Assembly: GCA_964647355.1 (NCBI GenBank)
Contig: CAZYGK010000005.1
Span: forward strand, 15,616 to 79,615
DNA: 64,000 nt
Source of the DNA: SZUA-430 sp964647355
GTDB taxonomy: Bacteria; Pseudomonadota; Alphaproteobacteria; Micropepsales; Micropepsaceae
Reading direction: 5' to 3'
In this document: piece after piece, positions 16,871-25,483 of the stretch
Layout of the letters: each line of letters starts with the position of its first letter
Position numbering within the stretch: the stretch's first letter is position 1
Notes under the pieces: model-generated
What the model was told of the DNA's origin: nothing
The model's input: the letters and a program-made list of their open reading frames with translations, nothing else
The model's database searches: none
Program-made: the position numbers and the translations under genes

Positions 16871-16899
16871 GACAGGGGTCTATTATTAATATCCCTGTC
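16871..16899. promoter_or_regulatory. Dyad upstream of tandem luxR genes, candidate operator
   Basis: GACAGGG (16871-16877) and CCCTGTC (16893-16899) are perfect inverted arms around an AT-rich 15-bp centre (GTCTATTATTAATAT). It lies about 120 bp upstream of the first luxR-type gene in a 218-bp gap with no other gene. The symmetry and AT-rich core suggest a dimeric regulator site, perhaps for the LuxR-type proteins themselves. This is inference only. Confidence 0.4.
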
Positions 16900-17019
16900 G
16901 GTGTTCGCACTGACGTTTCGGGCGACCGAGAAGGCTCTCCAGGGCGCAAGCACAGCCTTCGTAACAAACCCCACCCTGACTCAAAGAACGTCAGGCTCTG
17001 TGTTTTTGCGAGGACTGCT

Positions 17020-17745
17020 ATGCACGGGCCGTCGAGTGATGCTGCGCGTTTCGCGCGGAGTTTGAACTCTGTTGCCAATCAGACCGAAGTCTGGCGTCAA
17101 CTGAAGGCGTTCGCCGCGCCGTTCGGCTTCGATCATCTGACAGTTCTTAAGCGAACCGATGAGCTCCCGCACCGCATCGCCAAAGCGATCGTGCACATCG
17201 ATGCGCCGAAGGGGTTTGCCGAAGAGTTCGACCGCGAAGGCTTCGGCCCCGATCACCCCTTGATCACGCGCGCTCTCCGGCGCCTCGAACCGTTCTCGAC
17301 GCTTGAGACGAGCGCCACGCATCTTACCTCGAACCAACGCCGCGTGCTGCAGCGCGTCTCCGTCTCGCTCAATGTGCGCGACGGCTGGACGTTTCCGATC
17401 GCCGAAAAGTACGACGTAAAGGGCATTGTCATGCTGGGCGGCTTGAAGCCTGACATGTCGCCGATGCTGTGCTCCATGCTCCACCTCGCGTCGCACACCG
17501 CCTTCACGCGCGTGGCCGACCTGGCGCTTGGCGCGGCCGGACGCCCGCACAATCTGACCAATCGCGAAGTCGAATGCTTGCATTGGGTGGCAGCCGGCAA
17601 GACCGATCTTGAGATCGCGGTCATCTTGTCGATCAGCGCCCGCACCGCGCGGTTCCATATCGAGAACGCAAAGCGAAAATTGCGTGTCGCGACCCGCGTT
17701 CAAGCCGTCGCAGAAGCGCTCAGGGTGCAAGCAATCGCAGCCTAG
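17020..17745 (+). CDS. LuxR-type regulator (autoinducer-binding-like domain + HTH)
   Basis: 241 residues. The N-terminal part (about 20-165) resembles the LuxR autoinducer-binding domain; the C-terminal GerE-type HTH (about 178-235) reads LTNREVECLHWVAAGKTDLEI and continues to RFHIENAKRKL. At the position of the Asp-Pro pair usually present in AHL-binding proteins it has DHPLI (His79-Pro80), so the acidic ligand residue is probably missing. No luxI lies in the window. It precedes a paralogue on the same strand, 80 bp away. Likely an orphan (solo) regulator with an unknown signal. Confidence 0.88.
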   Translation: MHGPSSDAARFARSLNSVANQTEVWRQLKAFAAPFGFDHLTVLKRTDELPHRIAKAIVHIDAPKGFAEEFDREGFGPDHPLITRALRRLEPFSTLETSATHLTSNQRRVLQRVSVSLNVRDGWTFPIAEKYDVKGIVMLGGLKPDMSPMLCSMLHLASHTAFTRVADLALGAAGRPHNLTNREVECLHWVAAGKTDLEIAVILSISARTARFHIENAKRKLRVATRVQAVAEALRVQAIAA

Positions 17746-17825
17746 TGGCCTCAAAAGAATTCGAAACCAGGACCGGAAACCCCCGTGGAAATGCACGGCG
17801 CGAGAAGCGCGTGCACAGGAAGGAA

Positions 17826-18557
17826 ATGATGAGCGAACTTCGCACCACAATCGTCGACACCGTCGAGGAAATTGGCCGCGCCAATACGCCTGAAGCGGTT
17901 TGGAGAGCGATCAAAACCTACGCCGAAACCCAAGGCTTCGAGTACATGCTCGTCGTGAAGGGCAAGCACAGCCTGATCGAATCGGTCGCAGGCAGCGTCC
18001 TCTTCACCGACATGCCGGAGGGCTTCGCCGAATCGTTCGACAAGCTCGGCTTCTCGAAGCACAACCCGCTGATCTCGCACGCGTTGAAGGAAGCGCGCCC
18101 TTACTCGGCCGCGGAAATTTGGAACCTCCCGCTCACGGTCCATCAGCGCCGCGCGCTCGCCCAGATCAACCTGTCGCTGAACGTGCTCGACGGCGTAATG
18201 ATCCCGATCCGCAGTGCCGCCGCTCTCGAAGGTATCGTTCTGCTGGGCGGCAAAAAGCCCGAGATGGCGCCGATCGTGCGCTCGACGCTGCACCTGCTCG
18301 CCTACTGCGCGTTCGAGCAAGTGATCCACCTCGAAGCCAATCCGCGCCGCGCCTCGACCGGTCTCCTGTCGCCGCGCGAAGTGGAGTGCTTGAGCTGGGC
18401 TGCTGCCGGCAAGACCGACGCCGAAATCGGCCGCATCTTGGCGATCAGCCCGCGTACGACGCGCTTCCACATCGAAAATGCGAAGAAGAAGTTGGGCGTC
18501 GCCACGCGCGTTCAAGCCGTCGCCGAAGCGATGAAACGCAAGGCGATCGCGGCTTGA
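17826..18557 (+). CDS. LuxR-type regulator, paralogue of the preceding gene
   Basis: 243 residues from the ATG at 17826, preceded by a good AGGAAGGA ribosome site; longer in-frame starts back to 17745 overlap the previous stop and lack support. Domain order is as in its neighbour: ligand-binding-like domain (about 20-165) and HTH (LSPREVECLSWAAAGKTDAEI, then RFHIENAKKKLGVATRVQ). The two share nearly the same HTH recognition region, so they may bind the same sites or form heterodimers. The ligand-region motif is HNPLI (Asn80-Pro81), again without the usual Asp. A recent tandem duplication is likely. Confidence 0.88.
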   Translation: MMSELRTTIVDTVEEIGRANTPEAVWRAIKTYAETQGFEYMLVVKGKHSLIESVAGSVLFTDMPEGFAESFDKLGFSKHNPLISHALKEARPYSAAEIWNLPLTVHQRRALAQINLSLNVLDGVMIPIRSAAALEGIVLLGGKKPEMAPIVRSTLHLLAYCAFEQVIHLEANPRRASTGLLSPREVECLSWAAAGKTDAEIGRILAISPRTTRFHIENAKKKLGVATRVQAVAEAMKRKAIAA

Positions 18558-18561
18558 CGGC

Positions 18562-19851
18562 CTAGTTCGGAGCCGGCGACTGGCGCAGGCTTTGTAGGAG
18601 CGCCAGCGTCGCAAACCCGTCCGGCTTCATCCCGGCCGTACGTTGATAGCCGCGGATAGCCTCGCGCGTACGGCGCCCGATGACGCCGTCCGCCTCGCCC
18701 ACGTCATAGCGGCGCTGCGCGAGCAGCGTCTGCAACTCCACGCGGTCCGTGCGCGACAGGATAGGCATCTCCTCGCGCGGCCACGCCGTCTGGAACGAGC
18801 GGCCGCCGGAGAACCGGTTCGACAGCTGACAAATGGCCAGCGCATAGGAAATCGCGTTGTTGTACGCGAGCACGACTTTGAAGTTCGGATAGGCGATGAA
18901 CGCCGGTCCCTTGTGCCCCGCGGGCAGCAAAATCGCCGCGAACGCATCGGCGCTTTGATCCGGCCGGCGCTTCAGCGAACGCCCATCCGACAACGTCACG
19001 CCCATGTCCGACCACTCGCGCACCGTTTTCTCGGTACCGATATCGGCCTGCGAGTAATCGAACGTCTCGGGCAGGCGCACCTCGTCGAAGCACGGCGCGT
19101 CCTCGACCCAACCCTTTTGCGCGAGATAATTGGCCGTCGAAACAAACACGTCGGCCTTCGTGTCCCAAAGATTGCGCTTGCCGTCGCCGTTGCCGTCTTC
19201 GGCGTATTCCAGGAAGACCGTCGGAATGAACTGTGTCTGCCCCATCGCGCCGGCCCATGAGCCGATCATGCGTCCGGCCGTGATGTCGCCGTTCTCGACG
19301 ATCTTGAGCGCCGCCAGCAACTGCTCGCGCCCGAACGAAGCGCGCCGCCCCTCGAACCCGAGCGTTGCCAACGCCTCGATGACGTTGAAGCCGCCGAGGT
19401 TCTGCCCGAAATTGCTCTCAAGCGACCAGATCGCCGTGACGATGCTGGCCGGCACGCCGTGCGCGCGCTCCGCCCGGCCCAGCGACTTGCGGTACTTGCG
19501 CATCATCGCCCGCCCCTTGGACACGCGATCCGACGATACGGCGCTGTCCAAATAGTCCCAAATCGCGCGCGAAAACTCGGGCTGGTTCTCGTTAAGCTCG
19601 ATCACCCGCTGGTTCAGATCGACGTTCGCGAACGCCGCCTCGATCGTGCTTTGGCTGATCCCCTTCGCCCGCGCTTCGACCTTGAAGCCCTCAAGCCATG
19701 CCGTGAACGCAGGCGAACGATCGGCCGAGTCCGGCACAGGGGCGGACATACGGACCGTGGACGGCTGGGCGGCGGCAGGCAGAGCGGCCAAGGCCAGCAA
19801 AACCGCACCCAGCACGCGGGCGGGAATCATAGGGAAACGTGCGACAAACAT
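18562..19851 (-). CDS. Lytic murein transglycosylase (MltB family) with C-terminal peptidoglycan-binding domain
   Basis: 429 residues with a signal peptide (LGAVLLALAALPAAAQ). The SLT_2/MltB domain (about 48-345) carries the catalytic Glu145 in WSLESNFG, plus GAMGQTQFIPT and the EDGNGDGKRNLWD loop. A PG_binding_1 domain ends the protein (VELQTLLAQRRYDVGEADG). Family reaction: non-hydrolytic cleavage of the glycan strand to 1,6-anhydroMurNAc. The start at 19851 is chosen because the frame continues upstream across rpmJ on the other strand without coding features; 19830 is a second option. Convergent with the second luxR gene, with a 4-bp gap. Confidence 0.9.
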   Translation of the reverse strand: MFVARFPMIPARVLGAVLLALAALPAAAQPSTVRMSAPVPDSADRSPAFTAWLEGFKVEARAKGISQSTIEAAFANVDLNQRVIELNENQPEFSRAIWDYLDSAVSSDRVSKGRAMMRKYRKSLGRAERAHGVPASIVTAIWSLESNFGQNLGGFNVIEALATLGFEGRRASFGREQLLAALKIVENGDITAGRMIGSWAGAMGQTQFIPTVFLEYAEDGNGDGKRNLWDTKADVFVSTANYLAQKGWVEDAPCFDEVRLPETFDYSQADIGTEKTVREWSDMGVTLSDGRSLKRRPDQSADAFAAILLPAGHKGPAFIAYPNFKVVLAYNNAISYALAICQLSNRFSGGRSFQTAWPREEMPILSRTDRVELQTLLAQRRYDVGEADGVIGRRTREAIRGYQRTAGMKPDGFATLALLQSLRQSPAPN

Positions 19852-19921
19852 GACGACTCGGATGACACGGCAAAGGGCCGCAATGCAAGGGAATGAGCGC
19901 CTCCGGCGGTGCTTTGGCCCG

Positions 19922-19950
19922 TTGACAACCAGGAAGTGCCACACTATTGC
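19922..19950 (+). promoter_or_regulatory. Promoter for rpmJ
   Basis: A consensus -35 TTGACA (19922-19927), a 17-bp spacer and -10 TATTGC (19945-19950) predict a start near 19957 and a leader of about 45 nt before the rpmJ ATG. This is the clearest housekeeping promoter in the window. Confidence 0.75.
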
Positions 19951-20001
19951 TCCGCCCCTCTTGAAAACGCCGAAAAAGCTTGAGCCGCAGGACCCTGACC
20001 G

Positions 20002-20127
20002 ATGAAGATCCGCAACTCGCTGAAATCGCTGAAGGGCCGCGACAAGGACTGCCGCGTCATCCGCCGCAAAGGCCGCGTGTACGTCATCAACAAGAAGAAC
20101 CCGCGCTTTAAGGCGCGCCAGGGCTAA
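20002..20127 (+). CDS. rpmJ: 50S ribosomal protein L36
   Basis: A 41-codon gene beginning MKIRNSLKSLKGRDKDCRV and ending KNPRFKARQG. This is the standard long alphaproteobacterial L36, a small basic zinc-fold-related protein of the large subunit. Only one of the usual zinc ligand cysteines (in KDCRV) remains, as in other non-zinc L36 forms. It stands alone, away from ribosomal operons, as is usual in this class, behind its own promoter. A short hairpin (20141-20156, CTGGCG / CGCCAG) follows and may end the transcript. Confidence 0.95.
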   Translation: MKIRNSLKSLKGRDKDCRVIRRKGRVYVINKKNPRFKARQG

Positions 20128-20176
20128 TAGCCCATGGGGCCTGGCGCTATCGCCAGCACCCTTTAATACTGCCGGC

Positions 20177-21661
20177 ATGCAGATGCCGGACCTCGACCAA
20201 TCGATCCTCGCCCGCCGCAGCGAACTCATCGCCGGGTTGCGAACGCTCGTGCCCGACGGCGTCGTCGCCGATGACGACGCGCTTGTCGCCTACGATTGCG
20301 ATGCGCTGACCGCTTACCGGCAAAAGCCGCTCGCCGTTGTCTTGCCCAAGACCGCCGATGAAGTCAGCGCCGTTCTCGCGTTCTGCTCTACGAACAAGCT
20401 GAAGCTGGTCCCGCGCGGGGCCGGCACCTCGCTGTCCGGTGGCTCGTTGCCGCTCGGCGACGGCATTTTACTCGGTCTCTCCCGCATGAACCGGGTGCTT
20501 GAGATCGACCTCGAAAACCGTTGCGCCGTCGTGCAGCCCGGCGTCACGAATTTGGGCATCACCCGCGCCGTCGAAGCGGACGGCTTCTACTACGCGCCCG
20601 ATCCCTCAAGCCAAATCGCCTGCACGATCGGCGGCAACGTCGCCGAGAACTCGGGCGGCATCCATTGCCTCAAATACGGCCTGACGACGAACAACCTGAT
20701 GGGTGTCGAGTTCGCGCTCATTGACGGCACGCGCGTGCGCTTCGGCGGCAAGGCGCTCGATGCGCCGGGTCTCGACCTCTTGGGGCTGATCACCGGCGGC
20801 GAAGGCCTGCTCGGCGTGGTTACGGAAGTCACGGTCCGCCTGCGCCGCAAGCCGCCAAGCGCGAAGGCGATTCTGATCGCGTTCCCCTCGATCGAGGCCG
20901 CGGGTCAATGCGTGGCCGACGTGATCGCTGCCGGCATCATCCCCGCCGCCATGGAAATTATGGACCGCTTCGCCATGGACGCGATCGAGGCCTACTGTGC
21001 CCCCGGCTACCCGAAGACCGCATCGGCCATCCTGATCGCCGAGCTCGACGGCATGGACGCCGAAGTCCGCGCCACCGCGGCTCAAGTCGAAGCCATCGCA
21101 CGCAAGAACGGCGCGCTGGAATCCAAGGCAAGCGCGACCGATGCCGAGCGCGACCAGATCTGGGCCGGCCGCAAAGCCGCCTTCGCCGCCGCCGGCCGCA
21201 TCGCGCCCGACATGCTCTGCATGGACGGCACCATCCCGCGCCGCGCACTGGCAAGCGTGCTCCAGCGCATCGGCGAGCTGTCGGCCGAGTGCGGCCTCCC
21301 CGTTGCCAACGTCTTCCACGCCGGCGACGGCAATCTCCACCCGCTCATCATGTACGACGTGATGAAGACGGGCGACCTCGAACGCGCCGAAAAATTCGGC
21401 GCCGACATCTTGAAACTCTGCGTTGACGTCGGCGGCGTCCTGACCGGCGAGCACGGCGTCGGCGTCGAAAAGCGCGATCTGATGCCGTTGATGTTCTCCG
21501 AGACCGACCTCGCCGTGCAGGAGCGGGTCAAGTGCGCGTTCGATCCCCAGAGCCTGCTGAACCCCGGCAAGGTCTTCCCCTCGCTCTCGGCTTGCGTCGA
21601 AGGCGGCGCGATGCACGTGCATCACGGCCGCATGCCATTCCCCAATCTGCCGCGGCTCTAG
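20177..21661 (+). CDS. glcD: Glycolate oxidase FAD subunit GlcD
   Basis: 494 residues. An FAD-binding PCMH domain (about 55-235, with VPRGAGTSLSGG and ENSGGIHCLKYG) is followed by the FAD-oxidase C domain with GDGNLHP (from residue 383) and TGEHGVGVEKR. With GlcE and GlcF it oxidises glycolate to glyoxylate at the membrane, feeding electrons to quinones. The stop codon is immediately followed by the glcE ATG. The start could be the ATG at 20177 or 20183. Intact; D-lactate dehydrogenase relatives are an alternative, but the DEF gene order settles the assignment. Confidence 0.93.
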   Translation: MQMPDLDQSILARRSELIAGLRTLVPDGVVADDDALVAYDCDALTAYRQKPLAVVLPKTADEVSAVLAFCSTNKLKLVPRGAGTSLSGGSLPLGDGILLGLSRMNRVLEIDLENRCAVVQPGVTNLGITRAVEADGFYYAPDPSSQIACTIGGNVAENSGGIHCLKYGLTTNNLMGVEFALIDGTRVRFGGKALDAPGLDLLGLITGGEGLLGVVTEVTVRLRRKPPSAKAILIAFPSIEAAGQCVADVIAAGIIPAAMEIMDRFAMDAIEAYCAPGYPKTASAILIAELDGMDAEVRATAAQVEAIARKNGALESKASATDAERDQIWAGRKAAFAAAGRIAPDMLCMDGTIPRRALASVLQRIGELSAECGLPVANVFHAGDGNLHPLIMYDVMKTGDLERAEKFGADILKLCVDVGGVLTGEHGVGVEKRDLMPLMFSETDLAVQERVKCAFDPQSLLNPGKVFPSLSACVEGGAMHVHHGRMPFPNLPRL

Positions 21662-22768
21662 ATGCGTATCCTAAAACCCGAAACCGAAGCTGAAGTGGTG
21701 GAGGCGCTCTCTGCAGCATTCGCCGCCGCCAGTCCCGTTGCCATTGAAGGCAACGGAACAAAGCGCACGCTCGGCCATCCCGTGAGCGCGTCCGCCGTGT
21801 TGAAGCTTTCTGGCCTGACCGGCATCACGATGTACGAGCCGGACGAGATGGTGTTTACCGCGCGCGCCGGAACGCCGCTCGCCGAAATCGAAGCCGAGTT
21901 GGCCAAGCACAATCAGATGCTGGCGTTCGAGCCCGCTGGCGCGAATGCCACAATCGGCGGCGTCATCGCTGCGGCGGTAAGCGGTCCGCGCCGCTTCGCC
22001 GCCGGCGCCGCGCGCGACCACCTCTTGGGCTTCACCGCCGTCAACGGCAAGGGTGAGCGCTTCAAGGCCGGCGGCCGTGTGGTCAAGAACGTCACCGGCT
22101 ACGATCTGCCGAAACTCGCCGCGGGCTCGTTCGGCACGCTGTTCGCGATGACGGAGCTCACGCTCCGCGCCTTGCCGAGAACGACAACATGCGTGCTGGC
22201 GATCGAAGCTCTCGAACCGCGTCCCGCGCTCCGGCTGCTGCGCGACGTTGCCGCCTCGCCGTTCGATCCGACGGGCTTGAGTTACATCGCTGAAAAGCAG
22301 CTCGCGCTCATCCGCCTCGAAGGCCAAACCGACGGCGTCGCGGCGCGCAGAGACGAGCTCCGCAAGGGCATCGCTCGCGGCGCACGCGAACTTGAAGCGG
22401 CGCAGGGTACCTCTCTGTTCCGCAAGATCGCCGAAGCGATGCCGCTCTTCGCGGACACCAATTCGCTCTGGCGCCTATCGATCCCCCCGACCGCCGCCGA
22501 AACCGCAATCGGTCAAGCGAAACCAAAGCGCTGGGTCGCCGATTCTGCCGGCGGGGTGCTGTTTCTCGAATTCGAAGAACCTGGCACCCATGTTCACGCT
22601 ATCGCCAGGTCGCTTGGCGGCCACGCCACGGCGCTCCGCACGACGGTGCCGATCGACGACATCTTCGCGCCGCTCGATCCCGCGATGCGCGCGCTCACCG
22701 CGCGCATCAAAGACGCGTTCGACCCAAAGCGCATCCTGAACCCCGGCCGCATGTACAAAGACCTCTGA
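21662..22768 (+). CDS. glcE: Glycolate oxidase FAD-binding subunit GlcE
   Basis: 368 residues with a PCMH-type FAD-binding domain (AIEGNGTKRTLG near the N-terminus, NATIGGVIAAAVSGPRRF, and the VKNVTGYDLPKLAAGSFGTL core) and a short C-terminal domain ending in DPKRILNPGRMY. It is the second flavin subunit of glycolate oxidase. It starts on the base after the glcD stop, and its own stop overlaps the glcF start (ATGA-type), so the three subunits are translationally coupled. Confidence 0.93.
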   Translation: MRILKPETEAEVVEALSAAFAAASPVAIEGNGTKRTLGHPVSASAVLKLSGLTGITMYEPDEMVFTARAGTPLAEIEAELAKHNQMLAFEPAGANATIGGVIAAAVSGPRRFAAGAARDHLLGFTAVNGKGERFKAGGRVVKNVTGYDLPKLAAGSFGTLFAMTELTLRALPRTTTCVLAIEALEPRPALRLLRDVAASPFDPTGLSYIAEKQLALIRLEGQTDGVAARRDELRKGIARGARELEAAQGTSLFRKIAEAMPLFADTNSLWRLSIPPTAAETAIGQAKPKRWVADSAGGVLFLEFEEPGTHVHAIARSLGGHATALRTTVPIDDIFAPLDPAMRALTARIKDAFDPKRILNPGRMYKDL

Positions 22769-24030
22769 TGCGCACGAACTTCACGCCGACCCAACTCGCC
22801 GACCCGCACACCGCCGCCGCCGAACGGCAATTGCGCGCCTGCGTCCATTGCGGCATCTGCACGGCGACGTGCCCGACCTACACACTGCTTGGCGACGAAC
22901 TCGACGGCCCACGCGGCCGGATACAGCTGATCCAACACATGCTGGAAACCGACAGCACGCCCAGCGCCAAAGTCGTGGGCCACATCGACCGCTGCCTCTC
23001 GTGCCTCGCGTGCGTGAGCGCATGCCCGTCCGGCGTGAACTACCCGCGCCTCATCGACGAAGCCCGCGCACATATCGAGGGCAAGCAGGTTCGCTCACGT
23101 GCGCGCCCGTGGCTGCGCAGAATGGTGGGCGCGACGCTGCCGAATCGTCGCACGCTTCGCCTCGCATTGCTGTTCGCTCGCGCCGGAAACATCGTGGCCC
23201 CGCTGCTGCCGAAGGCGCTCCGAACACTCGTCGAAACAGCCGCGCGCCTCGACATTTACGAACCGGCGCCTCGGGTCCGTCATCACAAACCCGAAGCGGC
23301 GCCGGCAAAACGCGTCGCACTTCACATGGGTTGCGTGCAAGAAGTCGTCGCCCCGCGCATCACCGCCGCCGCCATCCGCGTACTCACGCGCCACGGCTTT
23401 GAGGTTGTGCCTGTCGAAGGAACCGGCTGCTGCGGCTCGCTCAATCACCATCTGGGTCAAACCGACGAAGCTGAGCGTCACGGCACAGCGCTCGTCGCCG
23501 ACATCGCAGCCAACGAAGCGCACGGCCGGTTCGACGCCGTCGTCACCACCGCGTCGGGCTGCGCGACCACCATCCGCGACTATGGCTTCCATCTCTCAAC
23601 GCCCGAGGCGACGGGCGTCGCGGCGCGAACGCGCGACATCGCCGACGTGCTGCGCGACGTGGCGATGGCACCCGGAACCGCGCACAAGGGCGTGCGCGTC
23701 GCTTACCACGCCGCCTGCTCGATGACGCACGGTTTGAAGCAGGCGGCGACCGCGCCCGAACTGCTGCGCAAACTCGGCTACGATGTCGTCGAGCCGCGCG
23801 ACACAAGTTGCTGCGGATCGGCGGGCGTCTACAACGTCCTGGAGCCTGAGATCGCCGGCGAATTGCAATCGCGCAAGGCTGCGAGCCTGGTGGCAACGCA
23901 GCCGCAGGTCGTCGCCACCGGCAACATTGGCTGCTGGGCCCAGATCAAGGGCGCGGTCGACGTTCCCGTCGTTCACACGATTGAACTGATCGACTGGGCT
24001 ACAGGCGGCCCGTCGCCGTTCACGAAGTAG
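22768..24030 (+). CDS. glcF: Glycolate oxidase iron-sulfur subunit GlcF
   Basis: 420 residues. Two ferredoxin-type clusters are complete: Cys25/28/31/35 (CVHCGICTATC) and Cys76/79/82/86 (CLSCLACVSAC). Two CCG domains follow, with CCG at 221-222 and 348-349, which in this family bind a noncanonical cluster or haem partner. GlcF passes electrons from the GlcDE flavins to the respiratory chain. Start ATG overlaps the glcE stop. Nothing is missing relative to the family. Confidence 0.95.
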   Translation: MRTNFTPTQLADPHTAAAERQLRACVHCGICTATCPTYTLLGDELDGPRGRIQLIQHMLETDSTPSAKVVGHIDRCLSCLACVSACPSGVNYPRLIDEARAHIEGKQVRSRARPWLRRMVGATLPNRRTLRLALLFARAGNIVAPLLPKALRTLVETAARLDIYEPAPRVRHHKPEAAPAKRVALHMGCVQEVVAPRITAAAIRVLTRHGFEVVPVEGTGCCGSLNHHLGQTDEAERHGTALVADIAANEAHGRFDAVVTTASGCATTIRDYGFHLSTPEATGVAARTRDIADVLRDVAMAPGTAHKGVRVAYHAACSMTHGLKQAATAPELLRKLGYDVVEPRDTSCCGSAGVYNVLEPEIAGELQSRKAASLVATQPQVVATGNIGCWAQIKGAVDVPVVHTIELIDWATGGPSPFTK

Positions 24031-24098
24031 GGAGCGCGCTTACGCGCCGGTAATCTTCTTGAAGCTTGCCGCTGGACTTGGTCCCCCGAAGTCGTAGC

Positions 24099-24662
24099 AT
24101 GCCGGATATGCGCTCCCTGCTCGCCGTCTTGGCTTTCGTACTGCTCGCAAACTCACCCGTCCGCGCGGACCAGAACGACGCACGGCTCGACCGGCTGTTT
24201 GCGCAACTCGCCGCCGTGCGCACGCTGCCCGAAGCGTCCGCGATCGAAGCGAAGATCATGGAAGTCTGGTCCCTCTCGGGCAGCGACACGGTCGACGTGC
24301 TCATGACGCGCGCCGGTGCCGCCGTGACGGCGCAAGATTTTGCGACGGCCAAGAAGCTACTGGACTCCGTCGCCGAAATGAAGCCCGCTTACGCGCAAGT
24401 CTGGTTCCGTCGCGCCGAACTCTTGCTTGCGATGGACAGCCAGCAGGAAGCGGCCGCTGATCTGGAAAAGGCGCTCGCACTCGAACCGCGTCACTTCCAC
24501 GCGCTCGCCCTCATCGGCCAAATTGCCGAAGCCGCCGGCGACAAACGGGCCGCGCTCGCCGCCTACCGACGCGCTGTCATCTTGAATCCGATGTTAGAAA
24601 GCATAGCGCGCCGCGCCGGCCAAATCTCAGACGACACCGAAAAGAAACCGCCGCCGACTTAG
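24099..24662 (+). CDS. Secreted tetratricopeptide-repeat protein
   Basis: 187 residues from the ATG at 24099 (24108 also possible). A signal peptide (MRSLLAVLAFVLLANSPVRA) is followed by about three TPR motifs, seen in VLMTRAGAAVTAQDFATAKK, AYAQVWFRRAELLLAM and FHALALIGQIAEAAGDKRAA. TPRs act as periplasmic protein-binding scaffolds; no partner is evident. It follows glcF on the same strand but after a 68-bp gap, so membership in the glc operon is uncertain. Confidence 0.8.
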   Translation: MPDMRSLLAVLAFVLLANSPVRADQNDARLDRLFAQLAAVRTLPEASAIEAKIMEVWSLSGSDTVDVLMTRAGAAVTAQDFATAKKLLDSVAEMKPAYAQVWFRRAELLLAMDSQQEAAADLEKALALEPRHFHALALIGQIAEAAGDKRAALAAYRRAVILNPMLESIARRAGQISDDTEKKPPPT

Positions 24663-24684
24663 GGCAGGACGAGTCAAAAAAGCT

Positions 24685-24817
24685 CGTCATGGCCGGGCTT
24701 GACCCGGCCACCCAGGAGCCGCCTCTGCGGCTCTCGCGAAAGGGCCGCTAATTTTGAACGATGCGGAAGCGCGGGTGACCGTTCCCCTGGGTGGCCGGGT
24801 CAAGCCCGGCCATGACG
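24685..24817. repeat. Large perfect inverted repeat (32-bp arms)
   Basis: Arms at 24685-24716 and 24786-24817 are exact reverse complements (core GGCCGGGCTTGACCCGGCC) around a 69-bp centre. Related CATGGCCGGG elements are common between genes in alphaproteobacteria. It fills most of the gap between the TPR gene and the broken gene at 24881. It can form a long cruciform or RNA hairpin and may terminate transcription from both sides. No gene is seen. Confidence 0.85.
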
Positions 24818-24880
24818 GGTTTATTTTAGGGCGCAGCGTGAAGTGGCCTCGGGATCGCCGCCGACTTTGTTCTCAGCACG

Positions 24881-25411
24881 CTAAGAGCACACCCCTTGGT
24901 AGCCGAGCTTTCGCTTTCGGCCATTCGCCAGATCGGTGAAAACGCTGCAGCCATTGTAGGCGGACTTTCCGAATACGTGTCCGAGGTCGCAGTCGGCTTG
25001 CGTGTCGTTTGGCGGTGGTAGTGCCGACGCCCTTCGGAAACTGCCGTCCGGACGAATCCAATAGCCCTCGGTTCGCAAGATTACGAGTAGCTCGTCGCCA
25101 CTCAGTGCCCAGGGTGTGAAATCAACAGGCGTCGGCCAGCGGCGTACGACCTTGTCACGATGGTTGAACTCGACGACAAGTTCGGGCCGAAGCGCAGTAT
25201 TTTCAGGCGGCGGCAGTTTCGCGACCTCCGCTTCGGCGACCTCGCCGCAGGGATGTTCCGACATGCGCTTGAAGCCGGGAGCAACAGTCGCGCCGTCGCC
25301 CGGCTAAAAGCGGAAGGTCTCCGCGGCGGCAGCGCCGCAGAATTCGACTATCAAAGTCAGGCAAAGGAACAGTCGAATCCGATAACGCACTCGGCGGACC
25401 TCGCGGAACAT
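24881..25411 (-). pseudogene. Secreted hypothetical protein interrupted by an in-frame amber codon
   Basis: From the ATG at 25411 the frame encodes a good signal peptide (RIRLFLCLTLIVEFCGAAAA) and then ETFRF, a TAG (25304-25306), and 140 more in-frame codons to a normal stop at 24881. The downstream part, residues after PGDGATVAPGFKRM, has cysteines suited to an exported protein (CDLGHVFGKSAYNGCSVF). A single change CAG to TAG would explain the break. An internal ATG at 25264 could start a 127-residue product without the signal peptide. The family is not recognised. Confidence 0.65.
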
Positions 25412-25483
25412 TACGCGCGCTACGCGCTAGATTAGCAGCTTTCGCAGTCACCGCCAAAAAGGGTGGGACCTCAGCGAGTGGGC

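Noticed and set aside
18562..20229. A 555-codon version of the lytic transglycosylase running through rpmJ
   Set aside because: The upstream 126 codons lie antisense to rpmJ and its promoter and show no export signal; the signal peptide begins at 19851 or 19830.
24754..24939. Small frame within the 24.7-kb inverted repeat
   Set aside because: Most of it is encoded by the repeat arm and it overlaps the end of the broken secreted-protein gene on the other strand.
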